A stretch of 64,000 nt of DNA, from positions 2,976,001-3,040,000 of the forward strand of contig CP063166.1 of the NCBI GenBank assembly GCA_016806145.1. The letters run 5' to 3'. Origin of the DNA: Variovorax paradoxus (GTDB taxonomy: Bacteria; Pseudomonadota; Gammaproteobacteria; Burkholderiales; Burkholderiaceae_C). The position numbers and the translations under genes are program-made. The notes under the pieces are model-generated. The model was not told the DNA's origin. It was given only the letters and a program-made list of their open reading frames with translations, and made no database searches. Each line of letters starts with the position of its first letter. Position 1 is the stretch's first letter. Below, piece after piece: positions 23,775-31,417 of this stretch.

Positions 23775-25922
23775 ATGGCGACACAACTCTTGCCCGATCA
23801 AACCGGCTACGGCGTGCGCCGGCCGCCCGCGGCGCCCGCCCCCGTTGGCACCGTGCCGCCCCCAGCCGCTGGCGATGTGATTGGCCGCCGGCCGACGATC
23901 AACATGGGGATGGCGGATGTCGTGCCGCCGCCGCAGATCGCGCCGAGCGCCGCAGGTGCTCCGGTCGCTGCGTCTTCGCCTACGGGCGTCGCAACTCAGG
24001 CGCCAGCAGCGGCACCGGCAGGTGAGCTGATCGGCCGACGACCTGCCGTCAACATGGGCGCTGCGGAGGTGGTGCAGCCGACGAGGTTGCCCGCCGTGGC
24101 GAGCGCGGCCGCCGCGCCGGCCGCAGCTTCGGGTCTCGGCCTGCCGGTGGCGCGCGCCGTCGGCGGGGCAGGGGTTGCACTCGGAGTCGGGCTCGAGGGC
24201 AAGCAGGTCTACGACGTGGCGACGAATCCGAATGCGACGGGCCTTGATGTTGCCGCGCAGACCGCACAAGGGGTGGGGCGCCTAAGCGCCGCGGGCGCCG
24301 GCGCGAGTGGCGGTGCGGCCATGGGATCGGCACTCGGGCCTGCTGGCTCCGTCGTGGGTGGCCTGATCGGCGGAGGCCTGGGCTACTTGGCCGCTGACCG
24401 CGCGATAGCCGGTGGCCGGGCAGCGCTGGGCGCGGATCCGCGCGCGCCAGTCGACCGCCTCACAGTTCCGGCGCCGGTTGCTGCGCCCGACCCGCAAGGC
24501 GGCGGTGGTGCAGCATTCGGGATCTACCCGCGGCCGAGCAGCCAGTTCAGCACGAACCTCAACGACGCGGCGCTGCAGCGCGGCGTTATCGCGACGGGAC
24601 CGCGCAGCTTTGCGCCGGCGACGCCGGTCGGCACTGGCGTTGCCGCAGCAGCGCCCGCGGCGCGGCTGAACAATCTGACAGACCCGCGCAGCCTCGAATA
24701 CCAAGGCGGTGCGACGCCCGCGGCCGGGGTGGTGTCCGCAGCACCGGCAGCGTACGGCGAGCCCTTGGCCGACTCGATGGCGGGCCTCGGCGCGCTTCCG
24801 CCTGCCGCGGCACCTGCAGCACCATCCGGTCTTCCTCTCGGCGTCACGCGCAGCGGGAACAGTTTTTCCGGCACGAATGTCGGCACGCCAACGGCTGCTG
24901 ATCCGAATGCCCTCGGTGGATTGGCCGACACGAACGCGCGCCTCGCGCGCCTGCAGGCCTCGAATGCTTCGGTCCCGCAGGGTGCATTGACGGTGATCGA
25001 GAACCCGGGCCCAGCGGCAGCGCAGTCGATGTTCGACGGCGCGGCGCTGCGCACGTTGGCCGCGCGAGGCGCGCCTCCGGGCCGCAATGGAGCGCAGGTC
25101 TTCGCGCAGCAGGTCGATGCTGCTCTGACGCCGCTGCAGCAGCGTGCGCAGGCTGCAGCCCTCGCCACGCGCGAGGCCGGCGACACACAGCGCACCTTGA
25201 TCCAGGAGCGCGCGACTCAGGCGCGCACCGCGGCGCAGACAGCCCAGCAGCAAGAGGCCAACGCGATCGATCGCGCCCGTCTCGGCATCGAGGCCGTGCG
25301 CGCCAGCACCGCAGGCCTGCCAGCCGGCTATCGGCTGAAGGCCGACGGCAGCGGCCTCGAGTTCATTCCTGGCGGCCCGGCCGACCCTGACACCGCCAAG
25401 GGCAAGAACGCGCTCACCGAAGGGCAGAGCAAGGCGCTGCTGTTCGGCTCGCGCATGCAGACCGCCAACAAGATCCTCGGTGACCTGCAGGCCTCCGGGA
25501 AGTTGTTCTCCACGCCGGGGGCAAACACCCCGGTCGTGGGCGGTCTCGTGAACCTGGTGAACAGCGAGCAGGGCCAGCAGCTCGATCAGGCCAAGCGCGA
25601 CTTCCTAAATGCGACGCTGCGCCGCGAGTCGGGCGCCGTGATCTCGCCAGCCGAGTTCGACAACGGCGACAAGCAGTACTTCCCGCAGCCCGGCGATTCG
25701 TCGAAGGTGATCGAGCAGAAGCGCCAGAACCGCGAGGTTGCGATCCGAGGCATCCTTGCCGAGGTGCCGAATTCGGAAGCGCGTGCGGCAACGGTCGTGG
25801 GCAACGCCGGGAACGCCGCCGCGCCTGCCACGCTGCCGGCCGGCATGTCGCGCCAGGTGGGAACCTCTGGCGGCAAGCCGGTCTACGAAGACGCGCAGGG
25901 CCGGCGCTTCATCGGGAGCTGA
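23775..25922 (+). CDS. Probable internal virion / DNA ejection protein 1
   Basis: 715 aa. The N-terminal half is Ala/Pro/Gly-rich and includes a repeated element, IGRRPTINMG (about 36-45) and IGRRPAVNMG (about 87-96). A Gly-zipper stretch (about 170-215, GAGASGGAAMGSALGPAGSV onward) could insert into membrane. The middle is helical and Gln/Arg/Ala-rich (about 430-520). The C-terminal part (LTEGQSKALLFGSRMQTANKIL; RDFLNATLRRESGAVISPAEF) is a pattern I recognise from many phage virion proteins. Ejected proteins of podoviruses form a channel for DNA through the cell envelope; position and composition support this role. Confidence 0.6.
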   Translation: MATQLLPDQTGYGVRRPPAAPAPVGTVPPPAAGDVIGRRPTINMGMADVVPPPQIAPSAAGAPVAASSPTGVATQAPAAAPAGELIGRRPAVNMGAAEVVQPTRLPAVASAAAAPAAASGLGLPVARAVGGAGVALGVGLEGKQVYDVATNPNATGLDVAAQTAQGVGRLSAAGAGASGGAAMGSALGPAGSVVGGLIGGGLGYLAADRAIAGGRAALGADPRAPVDRLTVPAPVAAPDPQGGGGAAFGIYPRPSSQFSTNLNDAALQRGVIATGPRSFAPATPVGTGVAAAAPAARLNNLTDPRSLEYQGGATPAAGVVSAAPAAYGEPLADSMAGLGALPPAAAPAAPSGLPLGVTRSGNSFSGTNVGTPTAADPNALGGLADTNARLARLQASNASVPQGALTVIENPGPAAAQSMFDGAALRTLAARGAPPGRNGAQVFAQQVDAALTPLQQRAQAAALATREAGDTQRTLIQERATQARTAAQTAQQQEANAIDRARLGIEAVRASTAGLPAGYRLKADGSGLEFIPGGPADPDTAKGKNALTEGQSKALLFGSRMQTANKILGDLQASGKLFSTPGANTPVVGGLVNLVNSEQGQQLDQAKRDFLNATLRRESGAVISPAEFDNGDKQYFPQPGDSSKVIEQKRQNREVAIRGILAEVPNSEARAATVVGNAGNAAAPATLPAGMSRQVGTSGGKPVYEDAQGRRFIGS

Positions 25923-25923
25923 G

Positions 25924-27573
25924 ATGGCGCTGAAACCCTTCGACGGTCAACTCGACGCCGCGCCCGCGGCACCCGCGCTGCAGCCGTTCAACGGCCAGCT
26001 CGACACCCCGACGCCGAGCGTCAGTCCGGTCGCCGGGTTCCTGGCTGGCGTCGGCCGCGGCGCCCGCGATGTCATCGACACCGGCGCGCAGCTGCTGGCC
26101 ACCGGCTTCGACAAGGTGGCCGGTACGAAGGAGGGCGAGCGCGTCGCTGCCATCAACAAGGCCGGCACCGACGAGTTCCGGCGCGACTTCGGCGGCAGCA
26201 CGGCCGCCGAGGTCGGCCGCGTGGGCGGGCAGATCGCAACCACGCTGCCGGTGGGAGGCGCGCTAGGCCTTGGTGTGCGCGCAGCTGGCGCCGCGGCCGC
26301 CGCGCCGCGTGTGGCGGCTCTGGGTGAAGCCATCGCTTCGGGCGGACTCAGCGCGCAGGGCGCGGGGTTGGGCGTCCGCACCGCTGGCGGCGCGATCTCG
26401 GGCGGCGTCACGGCCGGCCTGGCTGACCCCGAGCAGGCCGGTACCGGCGCCGCGTTGGGCGCCGCGGTCCCCCCCGTGGCGCGCGGCTTCGGCGTCGCTG
26501 GCCAGGCCATTGGAAGGGCCGTCCGAGGCCCTGAGGTGCCACTGGGCGTGCGGCAGGCCGCACAGGATGCGCAGGCCCTCGGCTACGTCATTCCGCCAAC
26601 GCAGGTCGCGCCCACGCTTGGGAATCGCATCATCGAAGGCTTGGCCGGCAAGATCACCACGGCGCAGAACGCCAGCGCGCGCAATCAGGAGACGACCACG
26701 GCGCTCGCCAAGCGTGCTCTCGGCGTTGCCGACAGCGATCAGCTGACGCCCGAGCTGTTGCAGAACATCCGACAGCGCGCCGGCGCCGCATATGACGCGG
26801 TGGGCAGCACCGGCACTATCACCCCGTCCTCGGCCTATACCAAGGCACTCGACGACATCACGGCACCGTACCGCCGTGCGGCCCAGGGCTTCCCCGACGC
26901 GGCCCCGAACCCGGTCATCGCGCAGATCGACTCGCTACGGTCCGGCGCCTTCGATGCGCGCAGCGCGATCGACAAGATCCGTGAGCTCCGCGGCATGGCC
27001 GATGCGGCGTATCGCCGCGGCGAGAAGGACATGGGCAAGGCCTTCCGAGACGGCGCTGGCGCGCTAGAGAACGTGATCGAGCAGCACCTGGCCACGAATG
27101 GCTTCCCGCTCGTGATGCTCGATGAGTTCCGCAACGCGCGGCAACTGATCGCGAAGACATATTCGGTGGAGCGTGCTCTCAATCCAACGACAGGCAGCGT
27201 CTCGGCGAAGGATCTTGCGGCGCAGCTCAAGCGAGGGCGGCCGCTGTCGGGCGAGCTCCGGCAGGCCGGCGAGTTCGCCACCGCTTTCCCGACCGCTGCG
27301 CAGGTGACCGAGCGCGTAGGCAGTCGCCCGCAGGCCTCGCCGCTCGACTGGGCGCTGGCTGGTGGGCTAGGCGCGATCTCGGGGGGAAATCCTCTGTCGC
27401 TGATCGGCCTCGGTGCGCGACCAGCAGCTCGAGCTGCAGCACTCTCAGGGCCGATTCAACGGGCGCTAGCCGCAGCGCCGCCTGCAGCGCTGCAGCCCGC
27501 GCTTGGCGTCAGTCGCGCTTCTCAGGCGATTGGCCGGGCCGCTCCAGTCGTCCTCTCAAATCGCGACCAGTGA
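25924..27573 (+). CDS. Probable internal virion / DNA ejection protein 2
   Basis: 549 aa from the ATG at 25924, one base after the preceding stop. It begins with two related units, ALKPFDGQLDAAP and ALQPFNGQLDTP, then a Gly/Ala-rich region with potential membrane-active helices (about 90-200), and a long helical region (about 210-440). A final Gly/Ala/Pro-rich segment resembles the start of the neighbouring ejection protein. Paired large proteins like these at the end of a podovirus late module are normally packaged inside the head. Its 3' end overlaps a small antisense gene by 65 bases. Confidence 0.55.
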   Translation: MALKPFDGQLDAAPAAPALQPFNGQLDTPTPSVSPVAGFLAGVGRGARDVIDTGAQLLATGFDKVAGTKEGERVAAINKAGTDEFRRDFGGSTAAEVGRVGGQIATTLPVGGALGLGVRAAGAAAAAPRVAALGEAIASGGLSAQGAGLGVRTAGGAISGGVTAGLADPEQAGTGAALGAAVPPVARGFGVAGQAIGRAVRGPEVPLGVRQAAQDAQALGYVIPPTQVAPTLGNRIIEGLAGKITTAQNASARNQETTTALAKRALGVADSDQLTPELLQNIRQRAGAAYDAVGSTGTITPSSAYTKALDDITAPYRRAAQGFPDAAPNPVIAQIDSLRSGAFDARSAIDKIRELRGMADAAYRRGEKDMGKAFRDGAGALENVIEQHLATNGFPLVMLDEFRNARQLIAKTYSVERALNPTTGSVSAKDLAAQLKRGRPLSGELRQAGEFATAFPTAAQVTERVGSRPQASPLDWALAGGLGAISGGNPLSLIGLGARPAARAAALSGPIQRALAAAPPAALQPALGVSRASQAIGRAAPVVLSNRDQ

Positions 27574-27652
27574 GCCCGCAGTAGATTCCCCAGACCAGAG
27601 CAGCGACGGCTACGAAGATGAGCTTGCCGATCTGGTAGGTGGTGAAGGTCAT
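27509..27652 (-). CDS. Small single-span membrane protein
   Basis: 47 aa. A single hydrophobic helix (about residues 8-28; KLIFVAVAALVWGIYCGL) is followed by a charged tail (RDLRGRLERPGQ). It starts 12 nt after the stop of the secreted nuclease-like gene on the same strand, so the two could be translationally coupled, although no clear ribosome site is seen. Part of it lies antisense to the end of the ejection-protein gene. Too short for a family call; a coherent membrane helix and coupling are the evidence that it is real. Confidence 0.45.
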   Translation of the reverse strand: MTFTTYQIGKLIFVAVAALVWGIYCGLTGRDLRGRLERPGQSPEKRD

Positions 27653-27664
27653 CGCGGGAATGTA

Positions 27665-28207
27665 TCAGGGCTTCGAGCGCCGCTCGCGCCGCCATTCCCA
27701 AGGCGCCATCGCCCGCTTGTCCACCCAGAGCCCGGCGCCCTTCGCTCGGGCCTCCTGCTCGGCGAACTCGTACTGGCCGCGCTCCTGCGGCGTCTGCTCG
27801 CGTGCGTAGTCCCGGTACCACCATGCGAGGCCCAGCGTGATCATGGCCAGGCCGGCGTCGAGCGTAGCCGGGCCGCGCGGCGCCGAGGCTGGAGCGACGT
27901 GCACGCGGCACACGCTGCGGCCGTAGCGATCCGTCTTGCGGCAGTCGAGCTCGACGGTCTTCATGTAGACCAGGTCGGACATCGCCTGCTTCGCGCGCTC
28001 GCCGAATGGCTGCCGCTTTTCCGGCGCGTCGATGCCGTTGAAGCGCACCTTCACCTGTTCGTAGCTGCCCGCGGCGCCGCAGCGCGCGGTGATGGTGTCG
28101 CCGTCGCTGACGCCGACAACGAGGCACGTCCGGGACTCGGCCGCGGCGAAGAAGGGCAGGGCGAGTAGGGCAGCAAGGATGCTTGCTTGCCGGAAAAGTC
28201 TATGCAG
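27665..28207 (-). CDS. Secreted staphylococcal-nuclease-like protein
   Basis: 180 aa if read from a CTG at 28207. The in-frame GTG at 28054 would delete essential residues, and no ATG, GTG or TTG lies between the upstream TAG and the nuclease core. The CTG start yields a convincing signal peptide (basic HRLFRQ, then hydrophobic SILAALLALPFFAAA). The SNase fold is complete: VSDGDTI, then VRFNGIDAPEKRQP (Arg, Asp and Glu of the active site), and DRYGRSVCRV with the second catalytic Arg; the C-terminal GLWVDKRAMAPWEWRR is also family-like. It should be a Ca-dependent periplasmic or secreted DNase/RNase. ATG-to-CTG mutation or genuine CTG use are both possible. Confidence 0.75.
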   Translation of the reverse strand: MHRLFRQASILAALLALPFFAAAESRTCLVVGVSDGDTITARCGAAGSYEQVKVRFNGIDAPEKRQPFGERAKQAMSDLVYMKTVELDCRKTDRYGRSVCRVHVAPASAPRGPATLDAGLAMITLGLAWWYRDYAREQTPQERGQYEFAEQEARAKGAGLWVDKRAMAPWEWRRERRSKP

Positions 28208-28363
28208 GCTGCCCCCAATTTTTCGCTAGTAAAATTTTTGACGCTCGGGCATCCGCTCGACCGTGCGACCGCGATGGCGCACCCGCCGATCGCTCGTGGC
28301 ACGGCGCCCGCTCTGACACTGTGTGCATCGGGGACTCTAAGTTCAACCTTTGGAGTTCCCTGC

Positions 28364-28810
28364 ATGGGCACACATCGCATTTCGACCCTTCGAAGCCTCG
28401 CCTGCAGCGCGCAAGATGGTAAATGTTTTTACTGTTATCGAGCGATGGGTCGCGAGGTCACGGCCGAGCATCTGAAGGCTCGCATGGACGGCGGCCGCAA
28501 CGCGCGCGAGAACATCGTTGCGGCCTGTCGATACTGCAATCAGCAGCGCCACGCGCTCTTTGGCCGAAGCGCGCCAGGCCCTGACACCTATGGGTTCTAC
28601 GTTTTGTTGATGTTGGCTGCTGGTCTCTGGGGGCCTGATCACTCCGGCACCTCGGCCCCGAAGCGAGCAGCAACGATTGCGCGGCCGACAGCGACGCGCG
28701 GCGTGGCCCCTTCCTGCCAGGGCGCTCGGCCGTCCGGGAAGCGGCTTCCAGGTTTGCCAGTGACGATCGCGCACCATGTGTGGCCCTTCCCGGGCATCGG
28801 CGCGACGTGA
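28364..28810 (+). CDS. HNH endonuclease-family protein
   Basis: 148 aa from the ATG at 28364 (TGGAG 9 nt upstream). An HNH module spans about residues 17-63: Cys21/Cys24 (KCFYC), the catalytic-type His in TAEHLKARMDGG, Asn in ARENIVAAC, and Cys55/Cys58 (CRYCNQQRH). The HNH core is less GC-rich than its surroundings. The last 57 residues or so lie antisense to the DUF2591 gene and are not family-like, which suggests that the original stop codon was lost or that overlap was tolerated. Possible roles: homing-type nuclease or packaging cofactor; neither is proven. Confidence 0.7.
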   Translation: MGTHRISTLRSLACSAQDGKCFYCYRAMGREVTAEHLKARMDGGRNARENIVAACRYCNQQRHALFGRSAPGPDTYGFYVLLMLAAGLWGPDHSGTSAPKRAATIARPTATRGVAPSCQGARPSGKRLPGLPVTIAHHVWPFPGIGAT

Positions 28811-28938
28811 ATGGCCTCGCGCTCGAGCAGCCGGTCGAATGCCGGCCAGTCGTTGACGTAGTCGATGACGACCGGCTCGCCCAGGGCCTTCGCGATCCAA
28901 GCATTGAGCGCCGCGCCGGCGAGCTCGGCAGTCTTCAT
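28639..28938 (-). CDS. DUF2591 (NinX-like) phage protein
   Basis: 99 aa. MKTAELAGAALNAWIAKALG at the N-terminus, the YVNDWPAFDRLLEREAI middle and the late GATPRVAVGRAIVAARFG segment are typical of DUF2591, which includes NinX-type proteins of lambdoid phages; function unknown. It is coupled by ATGA to the upstream small gene, in a leftward set of early-type genes. The first part of its sense strand lies antisense to the HNH gene's end. Confidence 0.85.
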   Translation of the reverse strand: MKTAELAGAALNAWIAKALGEPVVIDYVNDWPAFDRLLEREAIHVAPMPGKGHTWCAIVTGKPGSRFPDGRAPWQEGATPRVAVGRAIVAARFGAEVPE

Positions 28939-29192
28939 GCGTCGGGGGTTCCGAGCAGCGCGACCTCGGCGCCGTCGGCCGCGACCATCACGCCGGGCGT
29001 GCCCTCGGTGAGCTCGATCGGCACGCCCATGTGCACCATGCTGTCGGTCGGCGGGAAGCTACCTATGACGCGCAGCCGCTCGTACTCCTTGTGCTGCGCC
29101 GGCGTGAGGATGAACTTCTTCGGGTAGGTGTTGCCCGTGGCCTTCCAGTGCGCAACGAGCTTCTCGGTCATCGAGAGGTAGAGGGATGCCAT
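28935..29192 (-). CDS. Small hypothetical phage protein
   Basis: 85 aa from the ATG at 29192, preferred over a GTG at 29201 because GAGGTGA is correctly placed. The sequence (ASLYLSMTEKLVAHWKATG, then KKFILTPAQHKEYERLRVIG) is compact and globular; the second half has a strand-rich IELTEGTPGVMVAADG stretch. No family recognised. It overlaps the DUF2591 gene (ATGA) and follows the 69-residue gene product, so the leftward genes look like one transcript. Confidence 0.6.
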   Translation of the reverse strand: MASLYLSMTEKLVAHWKATGNTYPKKFILTPAQHKEYERLRVIGSFPPTDSMVHMGVPIELTEGTPGVMVAADGAEVALLGTPDA

Positions 29193-29197
29193 GCCGC

Positions 29198-29407
29198 TCA
29201 CCTCGAGCCGCGGCGGATCTCGACAGGGCCGATGCCACTGTAGACGGTCGAGCCGTCCTTCAACGAGGTGACCGTCCAGCGCTCGCCGGGCGTCACCTTG
29301 TAGTCCCCGGGCGCCAGCCGCAGCTCGGTTTCGTCGTGGGCTTCGGCGCTGTACCAGGTCGGCGTGCGGAGGATCGTGGACTCGGAGGGGAAAAATTCAG
29401 CTTGCAT
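29198..29407 (-). CDS. Small hypothetical phage protein
   Basis: 69 aa with an acidic, strand-rich sequence (LRLAPGDYKVTPGERWTVTSLKDGSTVYSG) that looks like a small beta-barrel or SH3-like domain. No family recognised. Its stop lies a few bases before the next gene's start in the leftward cluster. Confidence 0.5.
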   Translation of the reverse strand: MQAEFFPSESTILRTPTWYSAEAHDETELRLAPGDYKVTPGERWTVTSLKDGSTVYSGIGPVEIRRGSR

Positions 29408-29429
29408 GGTTCGATTGTCGAGGGTCGCA

Positions 29430-29711
29430 CTATCCGAGCTTTTCGCTCTTCATGCCGATGCGGGAGACGAGCCATGCTTGCAACTTTTCTTCTTCAGGTG
29501 TCTTTGCCCTACCGTTGTGCTTGATCTGGTTGCGCTGCATTTCTTCCGCCGTTTCGGGCAGGCTGCGCACCTCTCGGGTGCTCATGATCGGCGTGGCCTC
29601 TGGACATCGCTGCGCCGCTTGCTCGATCGACATCTTGAAGCTCGACGGGTGCGGCTTCTTCTTCCAGATGCTCGGCGGCATCATGAATGTGAAGTACTCG
29701 ACGTCTTTCAT
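29430..29711 (-). CDS. Small hypothetical phage protein
   Basis: 93 aa, opening with an aromatic and Met-rich stretch (VEYFTFMMPPSIWKKKPHPS) then a charged, helical C-terminal half (EEMQRNQIKHNGRAKTPEEE). No family recognised. It begins 2 nt after the stop of the upstream gene, which supports co-transcription. Confidence 0.5.
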   Translation of the reverse strand: MKDVEYFTFMMPPSIWKKKPHPSSFKMSIEQAAQRCPEATPIMSTREVRSLPETAEEMQRNQIKHNGRAKTPEEEKLQAWLVSRIGMKSEKLG

Positions 29712-29713
29712 GG

Positions 29714-29959
29714 TCAGAACGGCACATCTTCTTCACTGGCTGGCCAAGCCTGCGGTGCCGGCGTGTGCGGCAGTTCAGGCTTCGGGCTGTTCTCGTAGTG
29801 CTCCTGCGCGACCTCTTCGGGAGATCGTGCCTTGAGGACCGGGTAGAGGGCTTCTCCAACCTCGATCAGATGCTCGTGATTGGCTTGGCCGTCGGCGGCC
29901 CTGTTCCAGGCATTGGTAAAGCTGGAAACCCAGGCGAAACGGTCTGTGGCTGCTGTCAT
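29714..29959 (-). CDS. Small hypothetical phage protein, first gene of leftward cluster
   Basis: 81 aa; N-terminal helix-rich part (FAWVSSFTNAWNRAADG) and acidic C-terminus (ASEEDVPF). The acidic, aromatic end resembles the tails of proteins that dock on single-stranded-DNA-binding protein, but that is speculation. It is the first gene of the leftward group. The LexA-box match begins 15 nt upstream of its start codon, so its promoter is likely SOS-controlled. Confidence 0.5.
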   Translation of the reverse strand: MTAATDRFAWVSSFTNAWNRAADGQANHEHLIEVGEALYPVLKARSPEEVAQEHYENSPKPELPHTPAPQAWPASEEDVPF

Positions 29960-29974
29960 CGGAATCTCCGAAAG

Positions 29975-29994
29975 TACTGGATGGGTGTACAGTA
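29975..29994. promoter_or_regulatory. LexA (SOS) box between divergent genes
   Basis: TACTGGATGGGTGTACAGTA. It keeps the TACTG...CAGTA palindromic ends of the LexA consensus (CTGT-N8-ACAG with one mismatch in the left half). It sits between the leftward cluster (start 29959) and the SRAP gene (start 30048), so one site could control both directions after DNA damage. Confidence 0.75.
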
Positions 29995-30047
29995 TCTTCT
30001 CGGCCCCGGTTGACCGTCAACGGGTATCCGAGCGCAGAATCTAGACC

Positions 30048-30815
30048 ATGTGCACCCGTTACATTTCCGCTGAGGACCGCGAGATCGAAGCCTTCTGGGC
30101 GATCGACCGGAAGACCAATCGCCGCAACGACTGGAAGAACCTGCTGCAGGTGTTTCCGCTGTCAGGTGCAGCCTTCATACGCCGCGCGCGCGACGTGACG
30201 GAGTACGAGCGGGAGATGGTGTTTGGACAGTGGGGGATGATCCCGCCGTGGTCACCGACGCACATCCCTCAGGCGAAGCAGACGAAGGAGCAGAAGGAGA
30301 AGGACCAGCCGGGCAAGAGGCTCAGCACGGTCAACTCGCGCACCGACCGTATGGAGAAGTCCTTCACTTTTCGCAATGCGTGGAAGCGGGGGCAGCGGTG
30401 CATCATCCCGGCCAGCAGCTTTGATGAGCCCAACTGGGAAACCGGGAAGAACGTCTGGTGGCGCTTCCGTCGCGCCGACGCGAAGCCTTGGGGCCTGGCT
30501 GGTCTTTGGGACGTCTGGAAGGACCCAAAGACCGGCGAAGAGTGGGACAGCTACACGATGCTCACCCTCAACGCGAACCTTCACCCGTTGATGTCGCGCA
30601 TGCACAAGATCGAGATCGATCGGAAGACGGGCCAGGAGATCTTCGACAAGCGGTCGGTCGTGCCGCTCGAGGAGCACAACTTCGATCGTTGGCTGACGTG
30701 CACCGTGGACGATGCGCGGCAGATGCTCGAGCTGCCGTCAGCGGACTTGATGGCGGCCGGCCCGGCTGGAGAAGGCGGAGCGCCAGAGGCCGAGGAAGAG
30801 GCCGCCGAGGCTTGA
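30048..30815 (+). CDS. SRAP-family (SOS response-associated, HMCES/YedK-like) protein
   Basis: 255 aa. The family forms a covalent shield on abasic sites in single-stranded DNA. The catalytic Cys2 follows the initiator Met (MCTRY); further conserved elements are the NSRTDRME segment, the RCIIPASSFDE stretch containing the active-site acid, and the HPLMSRMH motif near 186-193 with the active-site His. The C-terminal 25 residues are an acidic Ala/Glu tail. The LexA-box match 53 nt upstream fits the name of the family. It converges with the last prophage gene with a 3-nt gap. Confidence 0.92.
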   Translation: MCTRYISAEDREIEAFWAIDRKTNRRNDWKNLLQVFPLSGAAFIRRARDVTEYEREMVFGQWGMIPPWSPTHIPQAKQTKEQKEKDQPGKRLSTVNSRTDRMEKSFTFRNAWKRGQRCIIPASSFDEPNWETGKNVWWRFRRADAKPWGLAGLWDVWKDPKTGEEWDSYTMLTLNANLHPLMSRMHKIEIDRKTGQEIFDKRSVVPLEEHNFDRWLTCTVDDARQMLELPSADLMAAGPAGEGGAPEAEEEAAEA

Positions 30816-30818
30816 GGA

Positions 30819-31142
30819 CTACCGCGGCGGCCAGGGCCCGAGGCACCGGGCCAGCCACGGACCCACAGCCTTCAACCTGAGGTTGCGCTCGCGCGCGGCA
30901 ATCTCGGTCTCCAGGAACTCGGGCATCTCGAATGTCAGGGTGACGTAGACGAGCTTCGCAGCTCGCCGCGGCTCACCATCGAGCGCAAGCGGATAGATCG
31001 CGTCGCAGATCGAGTGCAGCCAGTCGTCGTCGACGGCGCCATCGGCAAGTTCGTGGAATTCATCGTGGAACGCTCGCCGCCAAGCCTCCTGCGCGGTGAG
31101 GGGATGGCCAAGCTCGTCGTGTGAATCTGGCGGGGTCCACAT
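30819..31142 (-). CDS. Hypothetical protein at prophage right end
   Basis: 107 aa, beginning MWTPPDSHDELGHPLTAQEAW, helical and acidic throughout, with an FHDEFHELADGAVDDDWLHSICDAIYP segment. No family recognised. The gene reads leftward and converges with the SRAP gene. A short perfect inverted repeat (31185-31202) lies upstream and may be its operator. Confidence 0.55.
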   Translation of the reverse strand: MWTPPDSHDELGHPLTAQEAWRRAFHDEFHELADGAVDDDWLHSICDAIYPLALDGEPRRAAKLVYVTLTFEMPEFLETEIAARERNLRLKAVGPWLARCLGPWPPR

Positions 31143-31184
31143 GGGCCGGATGGTAGCGGCGCGGCGTGTGCCGAACTACTGGAT

Positions 31185-31202
31185 ATTTGGCGACTGCCAA
31201 AT
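31185..31202. promoter_or_regulatory. Perfect inverted repeat, candidate operator
   Basis: ATTTGGC-GACT-GCCAAAT, 7-bp arms, in the gap between the last prophage gene (start 31142) and the tRNA-Asn terminator. It suits a dimeric regulator or a recombination directionality/arm site near the attachment point; nothing distinguishes these. Confidence 0.4.
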
Positions 31203-31222
31203 AAACGGCCTAAAAAGGAAAA

Positions 31223-31249
31223 GCCCTGCTACCTTTTGAGTAGCAGGGC
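31223..31249 (-). terminator. Intrinsic terminator of tRNA-Asn
   Basis: GCCCTGCTAC (31223-31232) and GTAGCAGGGC (31240-31249) form a perfect 10-bp stem with a 7-nt loop. On the minus strand it is followed by a T-rich stretch (TTTTCCTTTTTA), so it ends transcription coming leftward from the tRNA. Confidence 0.8.
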
Positions 31250-31273
31250 ATCCAGAGGCCTTGCGGCTTATAG

Positions 31274-31349
31274 TGGCTCCTCGACCTGGGCTCGAACCAG
31301 GGACCTACGGATTAACAGTCCGGCGCTCTACCGACTGAGCTATCGAGGA
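31274..31349 (-). tRNA. tRNA-Asn (GTT)
   Basis: Read on the minus strand, a 76-nt cloverleaf runs from TCCTCGATAGCTCAGTCGG to an encoded CCA end. The acceptor stem TCCTCGA pairs with TCGAGGA, the anticodon loop is CTGTTAA with anticodon GTT, and the T arm contains GGTTCGA. Its 3' end faces the prophage, the usual geometry for tRNA-targeting integrases. Confidence 0.97.
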
Positions 31350-31360
31350 ACAAGCCTCAG

Positions 31361-31390
31361 ATTATAGCGTCGTTTTTGAGGGTCTGGCAA
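31361..31390 (-). promoter_or_regulatory. Sigma-70 promoter of tRNA-Asn
   Basis: On the minus strand TTGCCA (31390-31385) and a perfect TATAAT (31366-31361) are 18 bases apart, placing the start about 5-7 nt before the tRNA. Confidence 0.8.
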
Positions 31391-31417
31391 ACCGACGCAA
31401 CTTTTCGCTAAAAAAGT

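Larger units (their letters stand above)
1..31273. mobile_element. Podovirus-type prophage (left end outside window)
   Basis: A continuous run of phage late genes (terminase, portal, scaffold, capsid, adaptor, tail, lysis, ejection proteins) is followed by small accessory genes and stops at a tRNA-Asn gene. No tail sheath, tail tube or tape-measure gene is visible, and a P22-type portal is paired with ejection-like proteins, which indicates a short-tailed phage. No integrase, repressor or replication genes are in the window, so the element must continue to the left. The right boundary is placed at the 3' end of the tRNA by inference; no second copy of the attachment core can be seen here. Confidence 0.9.

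Noticed and set aside
28216..28244. AT-rich stretch with TTGACG between nuclease and HNH genes as a promoter
   Set aside because: No acceptable -10 element at 16-18 bases in either direction.
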